This document shows, one piece after another, positions 17,173-27,145 of a stretch of DNA of 64,000 nt (its first letter is position 1; every line of letters starts with the position of its first letter). Below the pieces are notes generated by a model. The model saw only the letters and a list, made by a program, of their open reading frames with translations. It ran no database searches and was not told where the DNA came from. Source of the DNA: Rhodocyclaceae bacterium (GTDB lineage Bacteria > Pseudomonadota > Gammaproteobacteria > Burkholderiales > Rhodocyclaceae). Both the position numbers and the translations under genes were made by a program. The stretch spans positions 124,001 to 188,000 of the forward strand of contig JADFDU010000011.1 of the NCBI GenBank assembly GCA_018262775.1, in the 5' to 3' direction.

Positions 17173-17502
17173 TTATCGCGCACTCGCGGGCTGGGGCGGC
17201 GGCTTCTGCTGCTGCATGCCCGCGCGCGCCTGCTCCTTGAGTGTCTTCGTCTGCTGTCTTTCCTGTTCATGGCAGGCGGCCAGGGCCTTCATGTCGGCTG
17301 CCGCACGCACGCAGGTCTTAGCCGTCTGCAGGATGCGGATCTTGGCGCCGATGTGGTCGAGGACGCGCTGCTTCATCAGCGACTGCGAGTCCTGACGTTT
17401 GGCAGCGCCGGCAGGCGGACGGCTGCCTTCCGCGGCAAGCGCGCCAAAAGACAACGCCGCTGCCAACAGGGCTGCGATCAGCAAATGGGCGATGCGTTTC
17501 AT
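17173..17502 (-). CDS. Small exported protein of unknown function
   Basis: 109 aa. A clear signal peptide (MKRIAHLLIAALLAAALSFG, cleavage near ALA-AE) precedes a basic, Gln-rich helical region. Two cysteines lie in TAKTCVRAA and AACHEQE and may form a disulfide. GGGAG-like Shine-Dalgarno bases precede the ATG. No family is recognised. It belongs to a run of small secreted minus-strand genes between 17.1 and 18.8 kb. Confidence 0.65.
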   Translation of the reverse strand: MKRIAHLLIAALLAAALSFGALAAEGSRPPAGAAKRQDSQSLMKQRVLDHIGAKIRILQTAKTCVRAAADMKALAACHEQERQQTKTLKEQARAGMQQQKPPPQPASAR

Positions 17503-17520
17503 TTCATACTCCCGTAATCA

Positions 17521-17776
17521 TCACGCCTTGAGGATGGGCAGCGCCTCAAACCGTCCGCCGAGGATGTCAGTCGAGCCAATGCCCCACCAGCGCTCCAGCA
17601 CAGTAGCATACAGGCTACGGAAATCCACGGCAGAGGGCAGGTTGCCGTTGCCATCGAGCCGGTCGAGCGCAGGCGGCAGTCATGTTCAGCAGGTGGCGGG
17701 CTTCCTCCGTCCCCATGGCTGCGGCCTGGGCAAGCGACATCAGAAGGAAGGAAGAAATGGCGAGAAGCCAATGCAT
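17521..17776 (-). pseudogene. Collapsed DUF1800-DUF1501 gene pair (deletion relic)
   Basis: On the minus strand the ATG at 17776 opens a signal peptide (MHWLLAISSFLLMSLAQAAA) followed by GTEEARHLLN, the usual N-terminus of DUF1800 proteins. The frame then loses similarity and stops at about 17615. In a neighbouring frame a reading from about 17680 gives DRLDGNGNLPSAVDFRSLYA, then TVLERWWG and the end at 17521, matching the C-terminus of DUF1501 proteins. DUF1800 and DUF1501 genes normally stand in tandem in this order, so one deletion from early DUF1800 to late DUF1501 explains the remnant. Family recognition is from memory of conserved motifs. Confidence 0.65.
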
Positions 17777-17814
17777 GGGCGCCTACTTGTACAGGCCGCA
17801 ACGAGGCAGGCGGC

Positions 17815-18108
17815 CTAGCGACGCGGGTGGTCGCGGTACACCTCGCGGCCGTGTTCCCGGATATCCCGCCGCAGTTGCTGACGCTCCTCGGGCGTCAGGC
17901 GGCCCTGCTGCCCATTACCCCCATCGCCCCCATCACGCCGGCGCTGGACATCTGCGTCCCGCCGCAATTCGTGCTGGAGCCGAAGATCACGCTCCTGCTG
18001 CCGGTGCTCGGCGCGGCGCGGATGATCCCCGCCGGACGATTGGGCCTGGGCCGGGAGGCTCGCAGCCACCGCTAGAAAAGCACCCGCGCACCATGTCAGG
18101 ATGTTCAC
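17815..18108 (-). CDS. Small secreted basic protein, function unknown
   Basis: 97 aa from a GTG start preceded by AAGGAT. It has a signal peptide (about 1-22, ending AQA-QS), then a strongly charged His/Arg/Asp/Gln-rich segment, a short Gly-rich stretch, and a conserved-looking tail LTPEERQQLRRDIREHGREV. Such LTPEER tails recur in short secreted betaproteobacterial proteins of unknown role. It lies 51 bases downstream of the two-repeat exported protein and may share its transcript. Confidence 0.65.
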   Translation of the reverse strand: MNILTWCAGAFLAVAASLPAQAQSSGGDHPRRAEHRQQERDLRLQHELRRDADVQRRRDGGDGGNGQQGRLTPEERQQLRRDIREHGREVYRDHPRR

Positions 18109-18159
18109 TTTTTTATCCTTTCATCACGCGGGTGATCGCTTGCCGATGGTCTGGTTGCG

Positions 18160-18768
18160 TCAGGGACGCTGCTCCGTGTCATGCTTTTCCTGATAAATGT
18201 GCTGGCTCACCAAGTGCTGGTCCTGCCACAAGTACTGGCGCTCGTCGTGCGTCAGTACGCCATCCGACTTGTACTGGCCTTCCTCCACGCGGATCGATTT
18301 CTGTTCACCGCGTAGATCTTTCGTTTCCTGCCGAGTCAAGCTGCCGTCGCGCCTGCCGCCGCGTATGCGATCGTGCTGATTGTACTGGCTGTACTGGCTT
18401 GCATTTACGCCCGGGTCGCGCGTCGCCCTATTTTGCCAGCCCTGGCGCTGCTGTTCATCGTGTTTTTGATTGTAAATATGGCGGCTGGCCCGATTCTGAT
18501 CACGATGCAGATCGGACCGCTCGGCACGGGACAGGTGTCCGTCCGACAGGTAGCGGCGCTCTTCCTGGCGGATGTGACGCTGCTCGCCCTCAAGATGGCG
18601 GGCCTCGCCGCGTGTCAAATCACCGGAGCGGACTCCCTGGCCTATGCGCTGCTGCTGATGATACTGTTGCGCATTGACTCCGGCACCGAGTGGACGTGCA
18701 TGGGCGGGTGCGGACAGCCAAAGCGCGGCCATTCCGGCCAGAAGCATGCTGATGAACAAAGGTTTCAC
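18160..18768 (-). CDS. Exported protein with two EF-hand-like 78-residue repeats
   Basis: 202 aa from a GTG at 18768 with GAGGAG spaced six bases upstream; a longer reading frame to 18927 lacks support because the signal peptide (MKPLFISMLLAGMAALWLSA) begins at 18768. After the signal peptide the protein is two tandem repeats of about 78 residues. The first runs GVNAQQYHQQQRIGQGVRSG to QKHDEQ and the second GVNASQYSQYNQHDRIRGGR to EKHDTEQ. Each contains DGxL(S/T)xxE-type segments (SDGHLSRAERSD, SDGVLTHDERQY) and SGDLTRGE or DGSLTRQE, which resemble calcium-binding EF-hand loops. Function unknown; divergent from the OmpR-type regulator. Confidence 0.8.
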   Translation of the reverse strand: MKPLFISMLLAGMAALWLSAPAHARPLGAGVNAQQYHQQQRIGQGVRSGDLTRGEARHLEGEQRHIRQEERRYLSDGHLSRAERSDLHRDQNRASRHIYNQKHDEQQRQGWQNRATRDPGVNASQYSQYNQHDRIRGGRRDGSLTRQETKDLRGEQKSIRVEEGQYKSDGVLTHDERQYLWQDQHLVSQHIYQEKHDTEQRP

Positions 18769-18844
18769 TTTCTTCTCCTCAAGGTGGTGGAAGAGCCGAT
18801 ACTCGTTGCCAATGCGCTCAGGCGTTGGAGGCATCCTGGGCAAT

Positions 18845-18884
18845 GTTTGTAAGCGGTCTGTGTTGATACCGAGGAAGTTTGTAA
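18845..18884. promoter_or_regulatory. GTTTGTAA direct repeats between the exported protein and ompR-type genes
   Basis: GTTTGTAA occurs at 18845-18852 and again at 18877-18884, with start points 32 bp apart (three helical turns). Both lie in the 209-bp divergent gap (18769-18977). OmpR-family regulators bind direct repeats, so this is a candidate site for the adjacent response regulator. No other copy was noticed in the window. Confidence 0.4.
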
Positions 18885-18977
18885 ATCTTTGTTTCGGCCG
18901 GCACGGTCGGCAACATGCGCTTACCAACCAGATCGTATCGACTGGAAAGCTGGAGGCGCTCCCGGTAGGATTTGCCC

Positions 18978-19703
18978 ATGACTGAAAACAGACAAAAAGT
19001 ACTCATTGTTGATGACGATCAGCGGCTACGCGAACTGCTCAACCGTTACCTGGGCGAGCAAGGTTTCGCCGTCAAGGCGGTTGAGGGCGCAGCCGCCATG
19101 GACAAGGCGCTGATCCGGGAAGGCTTCGATCTGATCGTGCTCGACCTGATGATGCCCGGCGAGGACGGCCTGTCCATCTGCCGTCGCCTGCGCGGAAACA
19201 AGGAGGATGTCCTCATCATCATGCTCACCGCCAAGGGAGACGACGTCGATCGTATCGTCGGCCTGGAGGTGGGCGCCGACGACTACCTGCCCAAGCCGTT
19301 CAATCCACGCGAACTGGTGGCGCGCATTCATGCCGTGCTACGGCGACGCGCCGCACCACCACCGGCCGGAGCGCCCGCAACGGAAGAAGGCGAGATCGGC
19401 TTCGGCTCGGTCCGCGTCAATCTCGCCACTCGTAACCTGACGCGCAAGGGAGAGGAGCACGCCCTGACCACCGGTGAATTCGCCGTCCTCAAGGTATTGC
19501 TGCAGCACCCGCGCCAACCCCTCTCGCGCGACAAACTGATGGAACTGGCGCGCGGCCGCGAATACGAGGTCTTCGACCGCGCCATCGATGTGCAGATCTC
19601 GCGTCTGCGCAAGCTGGTCGAGGACGATCCGTCCAGGCCACGCTACATCCAGACTGTCTGGGGCTTCGGCTATGTCTTCGTTCCGGACGGAAAACCTGCG
19701 TGA
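18978..19703 (+). CDS. ompR: OmpR-family response regulator
   Basis: 241 aa. Receiver domain (about 5-120) with acidic pocket VDDD, phospho-acceptor aspartate in LIVLDLMMPGEDG, conserved T in IIMLTAKGDD, and K in YLPKPFNPREL. A winged-helix DNA-binding domain (about 140-238) ends RYIQTVWGFGYVFVP. The ATG at 18978 (AGGA eight bases upstream) is preferred over a TTG two codons earlier. It overlaps the sensor kinase by 4 bp. In betaproteobacteria this pair is the OmpR/EnvZ-like system, so the symbol is given on family grounds; its targets here are unknown. Confidence 0.9.
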   Translation: MTENRQKVLIVDDDQRLRELLNRYLGEQGFAVKAVEGAAAMDKALIREGFDLIVLDLMMPGEDGLSICRRLRGNKEDVLIIMLTAKGDDVDRIVGLEVGADDYLPKPFNPRELVARIHAVLRRRAAPPPAGAPATEEGEIGFGSVRVNLATRNLTRKGEEHALTTGEFAVLKVLLQHPRQPLSRDKLMELARGREYEVFDRAIDVQISRLRKLVEDDPSRPRYIQTVWGFGYVFVPDGKPA

Positions 19704-21022
19704 AATTGCTGCCCAAGGTGCTGCCCAAGAGCCTGCTCTGGCGCACTTTCCTCCTCCTTGCTCTGCTGATGGTGCTGGCCGTCGCGGCCTGGGCGGCGAT
19801 CTTCACGAGCCTGCAGCGCGAGCCGCGCACGCGCCAGCTGGCACAGATGGTGGTCAGCATCGTCAATCTCAGCCGCAGCGCCCTCGTGACCGCCCAGCCA
19901 GACAAACGACGTGAATTACTTTTCGAACTGTCCGACCGTGAGGGCATCCGCATCTATCCGGCCGATGACGACGAGATTGCCGCACCGCTGCCTGCGGACT
20001 CGCCATTTCTGCAAATGGTCGCCGCGGAGGTGCGGCGCAAACTCGGCACCGACACCCGCTTCAGCCTGGCGCGCGATGAGGAAGAAGGCTTCTGGGTCAG
20101 TTTTCACATTCAGGACGACGAGTACTGGTTGATGCTCCCGCGCGAACGCGTCGAGCGGAAATTTCCGTTGCAATGGCTCGGCTGGGGCTCGGCTGCGCTG
20201 CTGCTGGCGCTGGCTGGTGCCTATCTCATCATGTTCCGCGTGACGCGGCCGCTCAAGACCCTGGCCGACGCCGCACGCGACATCGGCCGTGGCCGACAAC
20301 CTGCGCCGCTGGCGGAAACCGGTCCGGAGGAAATCCGCAGCGTGACGCACGCCTTCAACCAGATGACGCGCGACCTCGCCCGCCTCGACGATGATCGCGC
20401 GCTGATTCTCGCCGGCATCTCGCATGACCTGCGCACGCCGCTCACCCGACTGCGGCTGGCTGCCGAGATGAGTGCGGACGAGGCCTTGCGGGAAGGCATC
20501 AGCGCCGACATCGGCGAGATGGACAAGATCATCGGCCAGTTCCTCGATTTTGCCCGCGATGCCGAGGGCGAACCGCCGGAGCCGACCGATCTCAACAGTG
20601 TCATCGCCCACATTGCCGCACCCCTGCAGCGGCGCGGCGCCCACATTGAACTGCACCTGGTCGAACTGCCGCAGCTGATGCTACGGCCGCTCGCCCTGCT
20701 GCGCCTCGTTGCCAACCTCCTCAACAACGCCCTGCGCTACGGCGGAGAGGCTGGTCCGGTCGAGGTGGAGACGCACCTCGAAGGGGATCAGGTCGTACTG
20801 GACGTACTGGATCGCGGGCCGGGTGTTCCCACTGAGGAGGCCGAGCGTCTCAAGCTACCCTTCACGCGCCTTGAAGCGGCGCGCACCGGCGCCTCCGGTG
20901 CCGGCCTCGGCCTTGCCATCGTCAATCGGGTTGTCCTCAGTCACGGCGGTCGTTTCGATCTTCTGCCGCGGACGGGAGGCGGACTCATTGCCCGCGTTAG
21001 CCTGCCGATCAATCAGGTCTGA
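19700..21022 (+). CDS. envZ: EnvZ-like sensor histidine kinase
   Basis: 440 aa from a GTG that overlaps the regulator's TGA. One transmembrane helix at about 16-38, a periplasmic sensor region of about 120 residues, a second helix at about 155-175, a HAMP linker (RVTRPLKTLADAARDIGRG), a HisKA domain with the phospho-histidine in ILAGISHDLRTPLTRLR, and a HATPase_c domain with N-box LLNNALRYGG, DRGPGVP and GAGLGLAIVNRVV. The end overlaps the convergent AI-2E-type transporter gene by 10 bp, which is unusually tight for convergent genes. Confidence 0.92.
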   Translation: MKLLPKVLPKSLLWRTFLLLALLMVLAVAAWAAIFTSLQREPRTRQLAQMVVSIVNLSRSALVTAQPDKRRELLFELSDREGIRIYPADDDEIAAPLPADSPFLQMVAAEVRRKLGTDTRFSLARDEEEGFWVSFHIQDDEYWLMLPRERVERKFPLQWLGWGSAALLLALAGAYLIMFRVTRPLKTLADAARDIGRGRQPAPLAETGPEEIRSVTHAFNQMTRDLARLDDDRALILAGISHDLRTPLTRLRLAAEMSADEALREGISADIGEMDKIIGQFLDFARDAEGEPPEPTDLNSVIAHIAAPLQRRGAHIELHLVELPQLMLRPLALLRLVANLLNNALRYGGEAGPVEVETHLEGDQVVLDVLDRGPGVPTEEAERLKLPFTRLEAARTGASGAGLGLAIVNRVVLSHGGRFDLLPRTGGGLIARVSLPINQV

Positions 21023-22125
21023 AGATCGGCAGCCGCCTGTAGCGCCTTGAGCCGGCGTGCATGGGCGTAGCGTGCCTGCAGGCGCGGGTCGGTGACGATC
21101 AGGCCGACCGTCTCGCCAACGACCATGGCGATACCCAGTAGCGGCAGCACCAGCATCAGACCGGCCACACCCGCCACCGCACCACCGATGAAGATCATCA
21201 GCACGGTCAGCAAAGGATGCATGCGCAGACTGCGGCCGATGGTCAGCGGCATGAAGACAAAATCGTCGAGCAGCCGTACCAGGATGAAGACGATGATGGC
21301 GCCATAGGCCATCCACGGATCGAGCGGAAAGTCCGTCGCCGCCACCATCACCACCAGCAGGCAGCCGAGGATGGAGCCGACATAGGGCACCCAGGCCAGG
21401 ACGGCGCAAACGAGGCCGAGCACCAGTGCGCCCGAAAGCCCGATCACCCACAGGCCGATCGCAAGCGTAATGGTATCGAGGATGGTCAGGTTGATCAGCC
21501 CCTGGAAATAGGCGCGCGCCGTCTTGTCCATTTCATGGATCAGATAAAGCGTGCGTTCGAAAAAGGCGTTCGGCACGGCATTGCCGATGAATTTCGTGAA
21601 GCGGCGGCCGTCGCGCAGGAAGAAGAAGGCGAGAAACGGCGCCAGTAGCAGCGAGGGCAGCCACGCGGCCAGGGTCAGAACCAAATCGGCAAGGTGGCGC
21701 TGGGCAAAAGTTTCGCTGAAGCCGGTCATCTGTTCGCTGACATTGCGACTCAGGCTGGCCCGCTCGAGAAATGAGAACTGGATTTCCAGCCCTGCCATCG
21801 TCTTCTGCAGCAATCGGCTACCGCCTTCGACGTAGCGCGCCAGCGATGCCTCCCAACCGACCGCATGCGAGCTCATCCAGGGAAACAGCAGGGCCGCGCA
21901 GATCAGCAGCAGCAGGATGAAGCCGCCGCCAGTAATGGCGGCCGCCGACTTGCGGCTGAAACCCTGCAGCACCAGGCGGTGCGTCGCCGGCTGCAGGAAA
22001 TAGTAGATGATCAGTGCCAGCAGGAAGGGCACGACCAGCCAGAGGATCTTCTTGAAGAGAAACAGCAGCAGGCAGGTCGAGACGATGATGCCGATCCAGA
22101 CGACAGGCCCCGAGTGGCGGTTCAT
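21013..22125 (-). CDS. AI-2E (PerM/TqsA) family transporter
   Basis: 370 aa membrane protein with the family layout: two N-terminal helices (about 8-45), helix about 63-85, a long amphipathic stretch, then a cluster of helices from about 155 to 345. The signatures FFLRDGRRF and LVCAVLAWVPYVGSILGC (the conserved PYxGxxxG region) are present. Substrates range from autoinducer-2 to Na+/H+ exchange in different members and cannot be assigned. The start overlaps the cyclic-nucleotide-binding gene by 4 bp, so that protein may control or accompany the transporter. Confidence 0.88.
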   Translation of the reverse strand: MNRHSGPVVWIGIIVSTCLLLFLFKKILWLVVPFLLALIIYYFLQPATHRLVLQGFSRKSAAAITGGGFILLLLICAALLFPWMSSHAVGWEASLARYVEGGSRLLQKTMAGLEIQFSFLERASLSRNVSEQMTGFSETFAQRHLADLVLTLAAWLPSLLLAPFLAFFFLRDGRRFTKFIGNAVPNAFFERTLYLIHEMDKTARAYFQGLINLTILDTITLAIGLWVIGLSGALVLGLVCAVLAWVPYVGSILGCLLVVMVAATDFPLDPWMAYGAIIVFILVRLLDDFVFMPLTIGRSLRMHPLLTVLMIFIGGAVAGVAGLMLVLPLLGIAMVVGETVGLIVTDPRLQARYAHARRLKALQAAADLQT

Positions 22126-22595
22126 TCGGACTGGCTCCCTGGCCCATTGACGGTCTCACGCAGGCGCTGGCCAATGTGGCGCGCCAGTTGCAGGGCGATT
22201 TTCGAGGCGATGACGGCATGGGTTTCCAGCAGGCCGAGAAAATCCGCGCGAAACAACACGGCCAGCGTGCAGTTCTCCGCTGCGCGCGCCTGCGCAGCGC
22301 GCGGTGAATTGTCGAGCAGTGCCAGTTCGCCGAAGAGGCTGCTGGGGCCGAGTTCCGCGATCCTGCCTTCCGTCGGCCGTCCCTGACGGCAGATCAGCAC
22401 CTTGCCGGATTCAATAATGTAGAGTGCCTGCCCCTCCTCGCCCTGGTCGAAGATCACCTCGTCCTGAAGATAGCTGCGCTCGTGCAGCAGGCCATCCACC
22501 GTCTTCAACTCGCGTGGACTCAGGGTCGAAAATAGCGACAGTGCCCGCAGCTGTTTCAGGCGGGGAGAATCTTCCTCTTTGCTGAAAAGAAACAT
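22122..22595 (-). CDS. Stand-alone cyclic nucleotide-binding domain protein
   Basis: 157 aa, essentially one Crp-like beta-roll (about 20-140) with the phosphate-binding cassette region SSLFGELALLDNSPRAAQAR, the FGELALLDNSPRAA form close to the cNMP-binding consensus. There is no helix-turn-helix, so it is a cytoplasmic sensor or regulatory subunit rather than a DNA-binding factor. Translationally coupled to the AI-2E-type transporter (ATGA overlap). The ligand may be cAMP or cGMP; not shown by sequence. Confidence 0.87.
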   Translation of the reverse strand: MFLFSKEEDSPRLKQLRALSLFSTLSPRELKTVDGLLHERSYLQDEVIFDQGEEGQALYIIESGKVLICRQGRPTEGRIAELGPSSLFGELALLDNSPRAAQARAAENCTLAVLFRADFLGLLETHAVIASKIALQLARHIGQRLRETVNGPGSQSE

Positions 22596-22726
22596 GACAG
22601 CCTAACCCTCTCTATCCAATTCCAAGCCTCTTCCGGCAGTTCGTATTTGGTGTATGGTTGTGACAAACTGAAATCAGATTTTCTTGCCATCCGCAATAAG
22701 TCTAGCATCTTCAAGGGAGTACCCAT

Positions 22727-23167
22727 ATGACCACGACCTGGATCCTTGTCGCCAACGCCAGTCAGGCCAAACTGTATGCCAATACCGGGCCGAAGAAGGG
22801 ATTGCAGTTGATCAAGGAATTGATGCATCCGGAAAGTCGCGAAAAAGCTTCCGGTCTCGTCAGCGACCGCCCTGGACAGATGCACAGTCCGAGCACCGGT
22901 CAGCGTGCCAGCCAGCCGAAGACCAATCCGAAGACCAACGAAGCTCGCCTCTTCGCCCAGGAATTAGCGCGCGAACTTAACCATGGACGCAGCAGCGGAC
23001 AAGTCGGGCGCCTCATCCTCGTCGCCCCGCCCGCCTTCATGGGGCTGCTCAACGAAAAACTCGACGGTCCGACCGCACATCTCGTCTCGGACCGCTTCGA
23101 GAAGGACTATACGAAGGCCGCCGAAAAGGAGCTCGCCGGGCACCTCGAATCCTGCATCTTTCTGTAA
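22727..23167 (+). CDS. Host attachment protein family member (baeRF-like)
   Basis: 146 aa matching the family annotated as protein required for attachment to host cells: start TTWILVANASQAKLY, then HPESREKASGLVSDRPGQ, GRLILVAPPAFMGLL and FEKDYTKAAEKEL. These belong to an archaeo-eukaryotic release factor 1-like fold group, so the attachment label may be misleading for a free-living bacterium. Ribosome-binding bases GGGAG precede the ATG. It is transcribed alone; the upstream gap 22596-22726 is AT-rich and should contain its promoter and that of the cNMP-binding gene. Confidence 0.85.
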   Translation: MTTTWILVANASQAKLYANTGPKKGLQLIKELMHPESREKASGLVSDRPGQMHSPSTGQRASQPKTNPKTNEARLFAQELARELNHGRSSGQVGRLILVAPPAFMGLLNEKLDGPTAHLVSDRFEKDYTKAAEKELAGHLESCIFL

Positions 23168-23698
23168 TCAGTCCTCGGGGATGTCCGCGTCCGGGAAGAG
23201 GACGTCGGTGTAGCCGAACTGCGTTAAGTCGCGCATGCGCATCGGATAGAGGATGCCGTCGAGATGGTCGCACTCATGCTGCACGACGCGGGCATGGAAA
23301 CCCGCCGCCTCACGTTCAATCGGTGTGCCCTCCATATCGAAGCCCCGATAGATCAGCCGCGTCCAGCGCGGCACCACACCACGCAAGCCCGGCACCGACA
23401 GGCAGCCCTCCCAGCCTTCTTCCAGTTCCTCCGACAGCGGCGTCAGCAGCGGGTTGACCAGGATGGTGAACGGCACGGCTTCTGCCTGCGGATAGCGCGG
23501 GTTCGATTCGAAGCCGAAGATCACGACACGCAGGCCGACGCCGATCTGCGGCGCCGCCAGGCCCGCCCCGTTGGCAGCACACATGGTGTCCTGCATGTCG
23601 CCGATCAGCGCATGCAATTCCGGCGTGCCGAAGGCCTCCACCGGCCGTGAGGCCTGTAGCAGGCGCGGATCGCCCATCTTGAGGATGTCCCGGATCAC
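23168..23698 (-). CDS. def: Peptide deformylase
   Basis: 176 aa. Removes the N-formyl group from nascent proteins using a metal held by Cys and two His. All three motifs are present: [22 protein letters not shown] and [13 protein letters not shown]. It overlaps mtnP by 4 bp and converges on the host-attachment-type gene with no gap. There is no fmt beside it, which fits the second, stand-alone def type often found in betaproteobacteria. Confidence 0.96.
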   Translation of the reverse strand: MIRDILKMGDPRLLQASRPVEAFGTPELHALIGDMQDTMCAANGAGLAAPQIGVGLRVVIFGFESNPRYPQAEAVPFTILVNPLLTPLSEELEEGWEGCLSVPGLRGVVPRWTRLIYRGFDMEGTPIEREAAGFHARVVQHECDHLDGILYPMRMRDLTQFGYTDVLFPDADIPED

Positions 23699-24438
23699 TT
23701 GCCCTCGATGCAGATCATTTCGATGATGCGCCGCACTTGCTCCATGGATTCGCGCAGGATGTCCTCCAGACGGGCGAACTGGATGCTCAACTTGCTGTCG
23801 CCGCGTCCGGCGGCATGGTTTGCCACCACCGTGATGGCGGCATAAGGCAGCTCAAGCTCGCGCGCGAGAGCGGCCTCCGGCATACCCGTCATGCCGACGA
23901 TGTCCGCGCCGTCGCGCTCGAGGCGGTTGATCTCCGCCGCCGTCTCCAGGCGCGGGCCTGGCGTGGCCGCATAGACGCTGCCGTCGACCACCGCCTGGCC
24001 GGCTTCGCGTGCCGCCTCCAGCAACACGAGGCGCAGTTCGGAATCATAGGGCTGGGTGAAGTCGATATGCACCACCGGCGTGTTACCGCCCTCGTGAAAG
24101 GTGGATTTCCGGCCCCAGGTGTAGTCGATGATCTGGTGGGGAATGATGATTGCACCGGGATTGAGGTCGGCGCGAATGCTGCCCACCGACGCGATCGAAA
24201 CGATGCAGGTGGCGCCCGCCTGCTTCAAAGCCCACAGGTTGGCGCAGTAGTTCACCTCGTGCGGCGGGATGGTGTGGCCGTAGCCATGGCGGGCGATGAA
24301 TATCGCGGGCTGACTGCAGAGGCGGCCGAAGGTGAGCGGACCGGAGGGCTCACCATAAGGTGTACGCACCACTTCGCGTCGCTCCACCGCCAAATTAGCC
24401 AATTGTGTCAGGCCGCTGCCGCCAATAATCGCAAGCAT
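23695..24438 (-). CDS. mtnP: S-methyl-5'-thioinosine (methylthioadenosine-type) phosphorylase
   Basis: 247 aa, purine nucleoside phosphorylase family 2. Start [10 protein letters not shown], phosphate-binding region [15 protein letters not shown], and the substrate region [19 protein letters not shown], followed by [11 protein letters not shown]. The aspartate pair typical of MTA-specific enzymes is absent from VANHAAG. That form is seen in the Pseudomonas methylthioinosine phosphorylase, so salvage through deamination to methylthioinosine is likely. This specificity call is an inference. It overlaps def. Confidence 0.88.
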   Translation of the reverse strand: MLAIIGGSGLTQLANLAVERREVVRTPYGEPSGPLTFGRLCSQPAIFIARHGYGHTIPPHEVNYCANLWALKQAGATCIVSIASVGSIRADLNPGAIIIPHQIIDYTWGRKSTFHEGGNTPVVHIDFTQPYDSELRLVLLEAAREAGQAVVDGSVYAATPGPRLETAAEINRLERDGADIVGMTGMPEAALARELELPYAAITVVANHAAGRGDSKLSIQFARLEDILRESMEQVRRIIEMICIEGK

Positions 24439-24543
24439 ATGATTTTAGACAATTAAAGAATGGCTGTTCACATGCTGAATTCTAACATGGGGTTCTGTGG
24501 CCCAAATCCACGGAAACGCTGTGGGCAGAGTGCGCTAAGGTGT

Positions 24544-24549
24544 TATACT
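24544..24549 (+). promoter_or_regulatory. Predicted -10 box upstream of typA
   Basis: TATACT in the 196-bp divergent gap between mtnP and typA; expected start near 24556, giving a leader of about 80 bases. No convincing -35 box is seen. Confidence 0.45.
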
Positions 24550-24576
24550 AACGGACTTTTTTAGCTCCGGCATAAC

Positions 24577-24592
24577 GCCCGCTGTCGCGGGC
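24577..24592 (+). other. Hairpin in the typA 5' leader
   Basis: GCCCGC-TGTC-GCGGGC forms a perfect 6-bp GC stem with a four-base loop, 43 bases before the typA ATG and downstream of the TATACT box. It is followed by ATTAACC rather than a T-run, so a leader structure is more likely than a terminator. Confidence 0.45.
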
Positions 24593-24634
24593 ATTAACCT
24601 TCTCTGAAACTTCGTTTTCATACTGCACCGCACA

Positions 24635-26455
<1,821 letters not shown>

Positions 26456-26466
26456 ATCCTGCTGGC

Positions 26467-26592
26467 ATGCGGGGATTTCTGCGTCGGCACCGCCTGGCGC
26501 TGATTCTCGCCGCCGTCGCCCTGCTCTTCTTCGTCATCGGCGCCACGGCACCGCGCACGGCGATCCCGCTGATGTGCAAGATCTACGGGTAG
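26467..26592 (+). CDS. Possible 41-residue single-helix membrane protein
   Basis: A 41-aa reading frame starts 11 bases after typA: a basic N-terminus (MRGFLRRHR), one strongly hydrophobic segment (LALILAAVALLFFVIGA), and a short tail APRTAIPLMCKIYG. The layout is that of a small inner-membrane protein. The Shine-Dalgarno is weak, so translation would depend on typA read-through. It ends 4 bases before the convergent hpt stop. No family is recognised. Confidence 0.5.
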   Translation: MRGFLRRHRLALILAAVALLFFVIGATAPRTAIPLMCKIYG

Positions 26593-26596
26593 AAAC

Positions 26597-27145
26597 CTAC
26601 AATCCCTTCACCGCATAGACCGCCGGCAGGTTGCGCCAGGCGCCCTTGACGTCCATGCCGAAACCGAAGACGTAGCGGTTGGGCAGGCGTACGCCGACGA
26701 AGTCCGCCGCTACAGGCTTGGCACGACCGAGGTCCTTGTCGGCGAAGACGGCGATGCGGCAGTCCAGCGCACCCTGTTCGAGCAGGCGTCGCTTCACCGC
26801 TGCCAGCGTAATGCCTTCGTCGAGGATGTCATCCACCAGCAGCACGCTGCGGCCGGCAATGGTCGCCCGCGGCGCGACGATCCAGGAGAGCTCGCCGCCG
26901 GTGGTGGTGTCGCCGTAGCGGGTGACATGAAGGTAGTCGAATTCCAGCGGGAAATTCAGCAGCGGCAGCAACTGGCCGGTAAAGATTACCGCCCCGCTCA
27001 TGACCGAGAGCACGAGCGGCTGCGTGCTGCTCATCGCTGCAGTGATTTCGCCGGCAAGGCGGCGTACCGCGGCGGCAGCGTCTTGCACGGAGACGATCAG
27101 ATCGGCTTCATCGTGGATGCGCTGCGCCTCGCCGGCGGTAAGCAT
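26597..27145 (-). CDS. hpt: Hypoxanthine-guanine phosphoribosyltransferase
   Basis: 182 aa. Purine salvage enzyme using PRPP. The PRPP motif is VLLVDDILDEGITL, the flexible loop is YLHVTRYGD-like followed by TTTGGELSW, and the nucleobase region is GVRLPNRYVFGFGMD. Annotated in betaproteobacteria as hypoxanthine-guanine PRTase. Its ATG shares one base with the galU stop, so the two are coupled. Confidence 0.94.
   Translation of the reverse strand: MLTAGEAQRIHDEADLIVSVQDAAAAVRRLAGEITAAMSSTQPLVLSVMSGAVIFTGQLLPLLNFPLEFDYLHVTRYGDTTTGGELSWIVAPRATIAGRSVLLVDDILDEGITLAAVKRRLLEQGALDCRIAVFADKDLGRAKPVAADFVGVRLPNRYVFGFGMDVKGAWRNLPAVYAVKGL

Noticed and set aside
17499-17801. 100-codon minus-strand frame
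   Set aside because: Neither the start nor composition looks like a gene; the same DNA is better explained by the DUF1800/DUF1501 relic in the two other frames.
24571-24600. Hairpin before typA as an intrinsic terminator of mtnP
   Set aside because: mtnP is transcribed away from it and no T-run follows in either direction.
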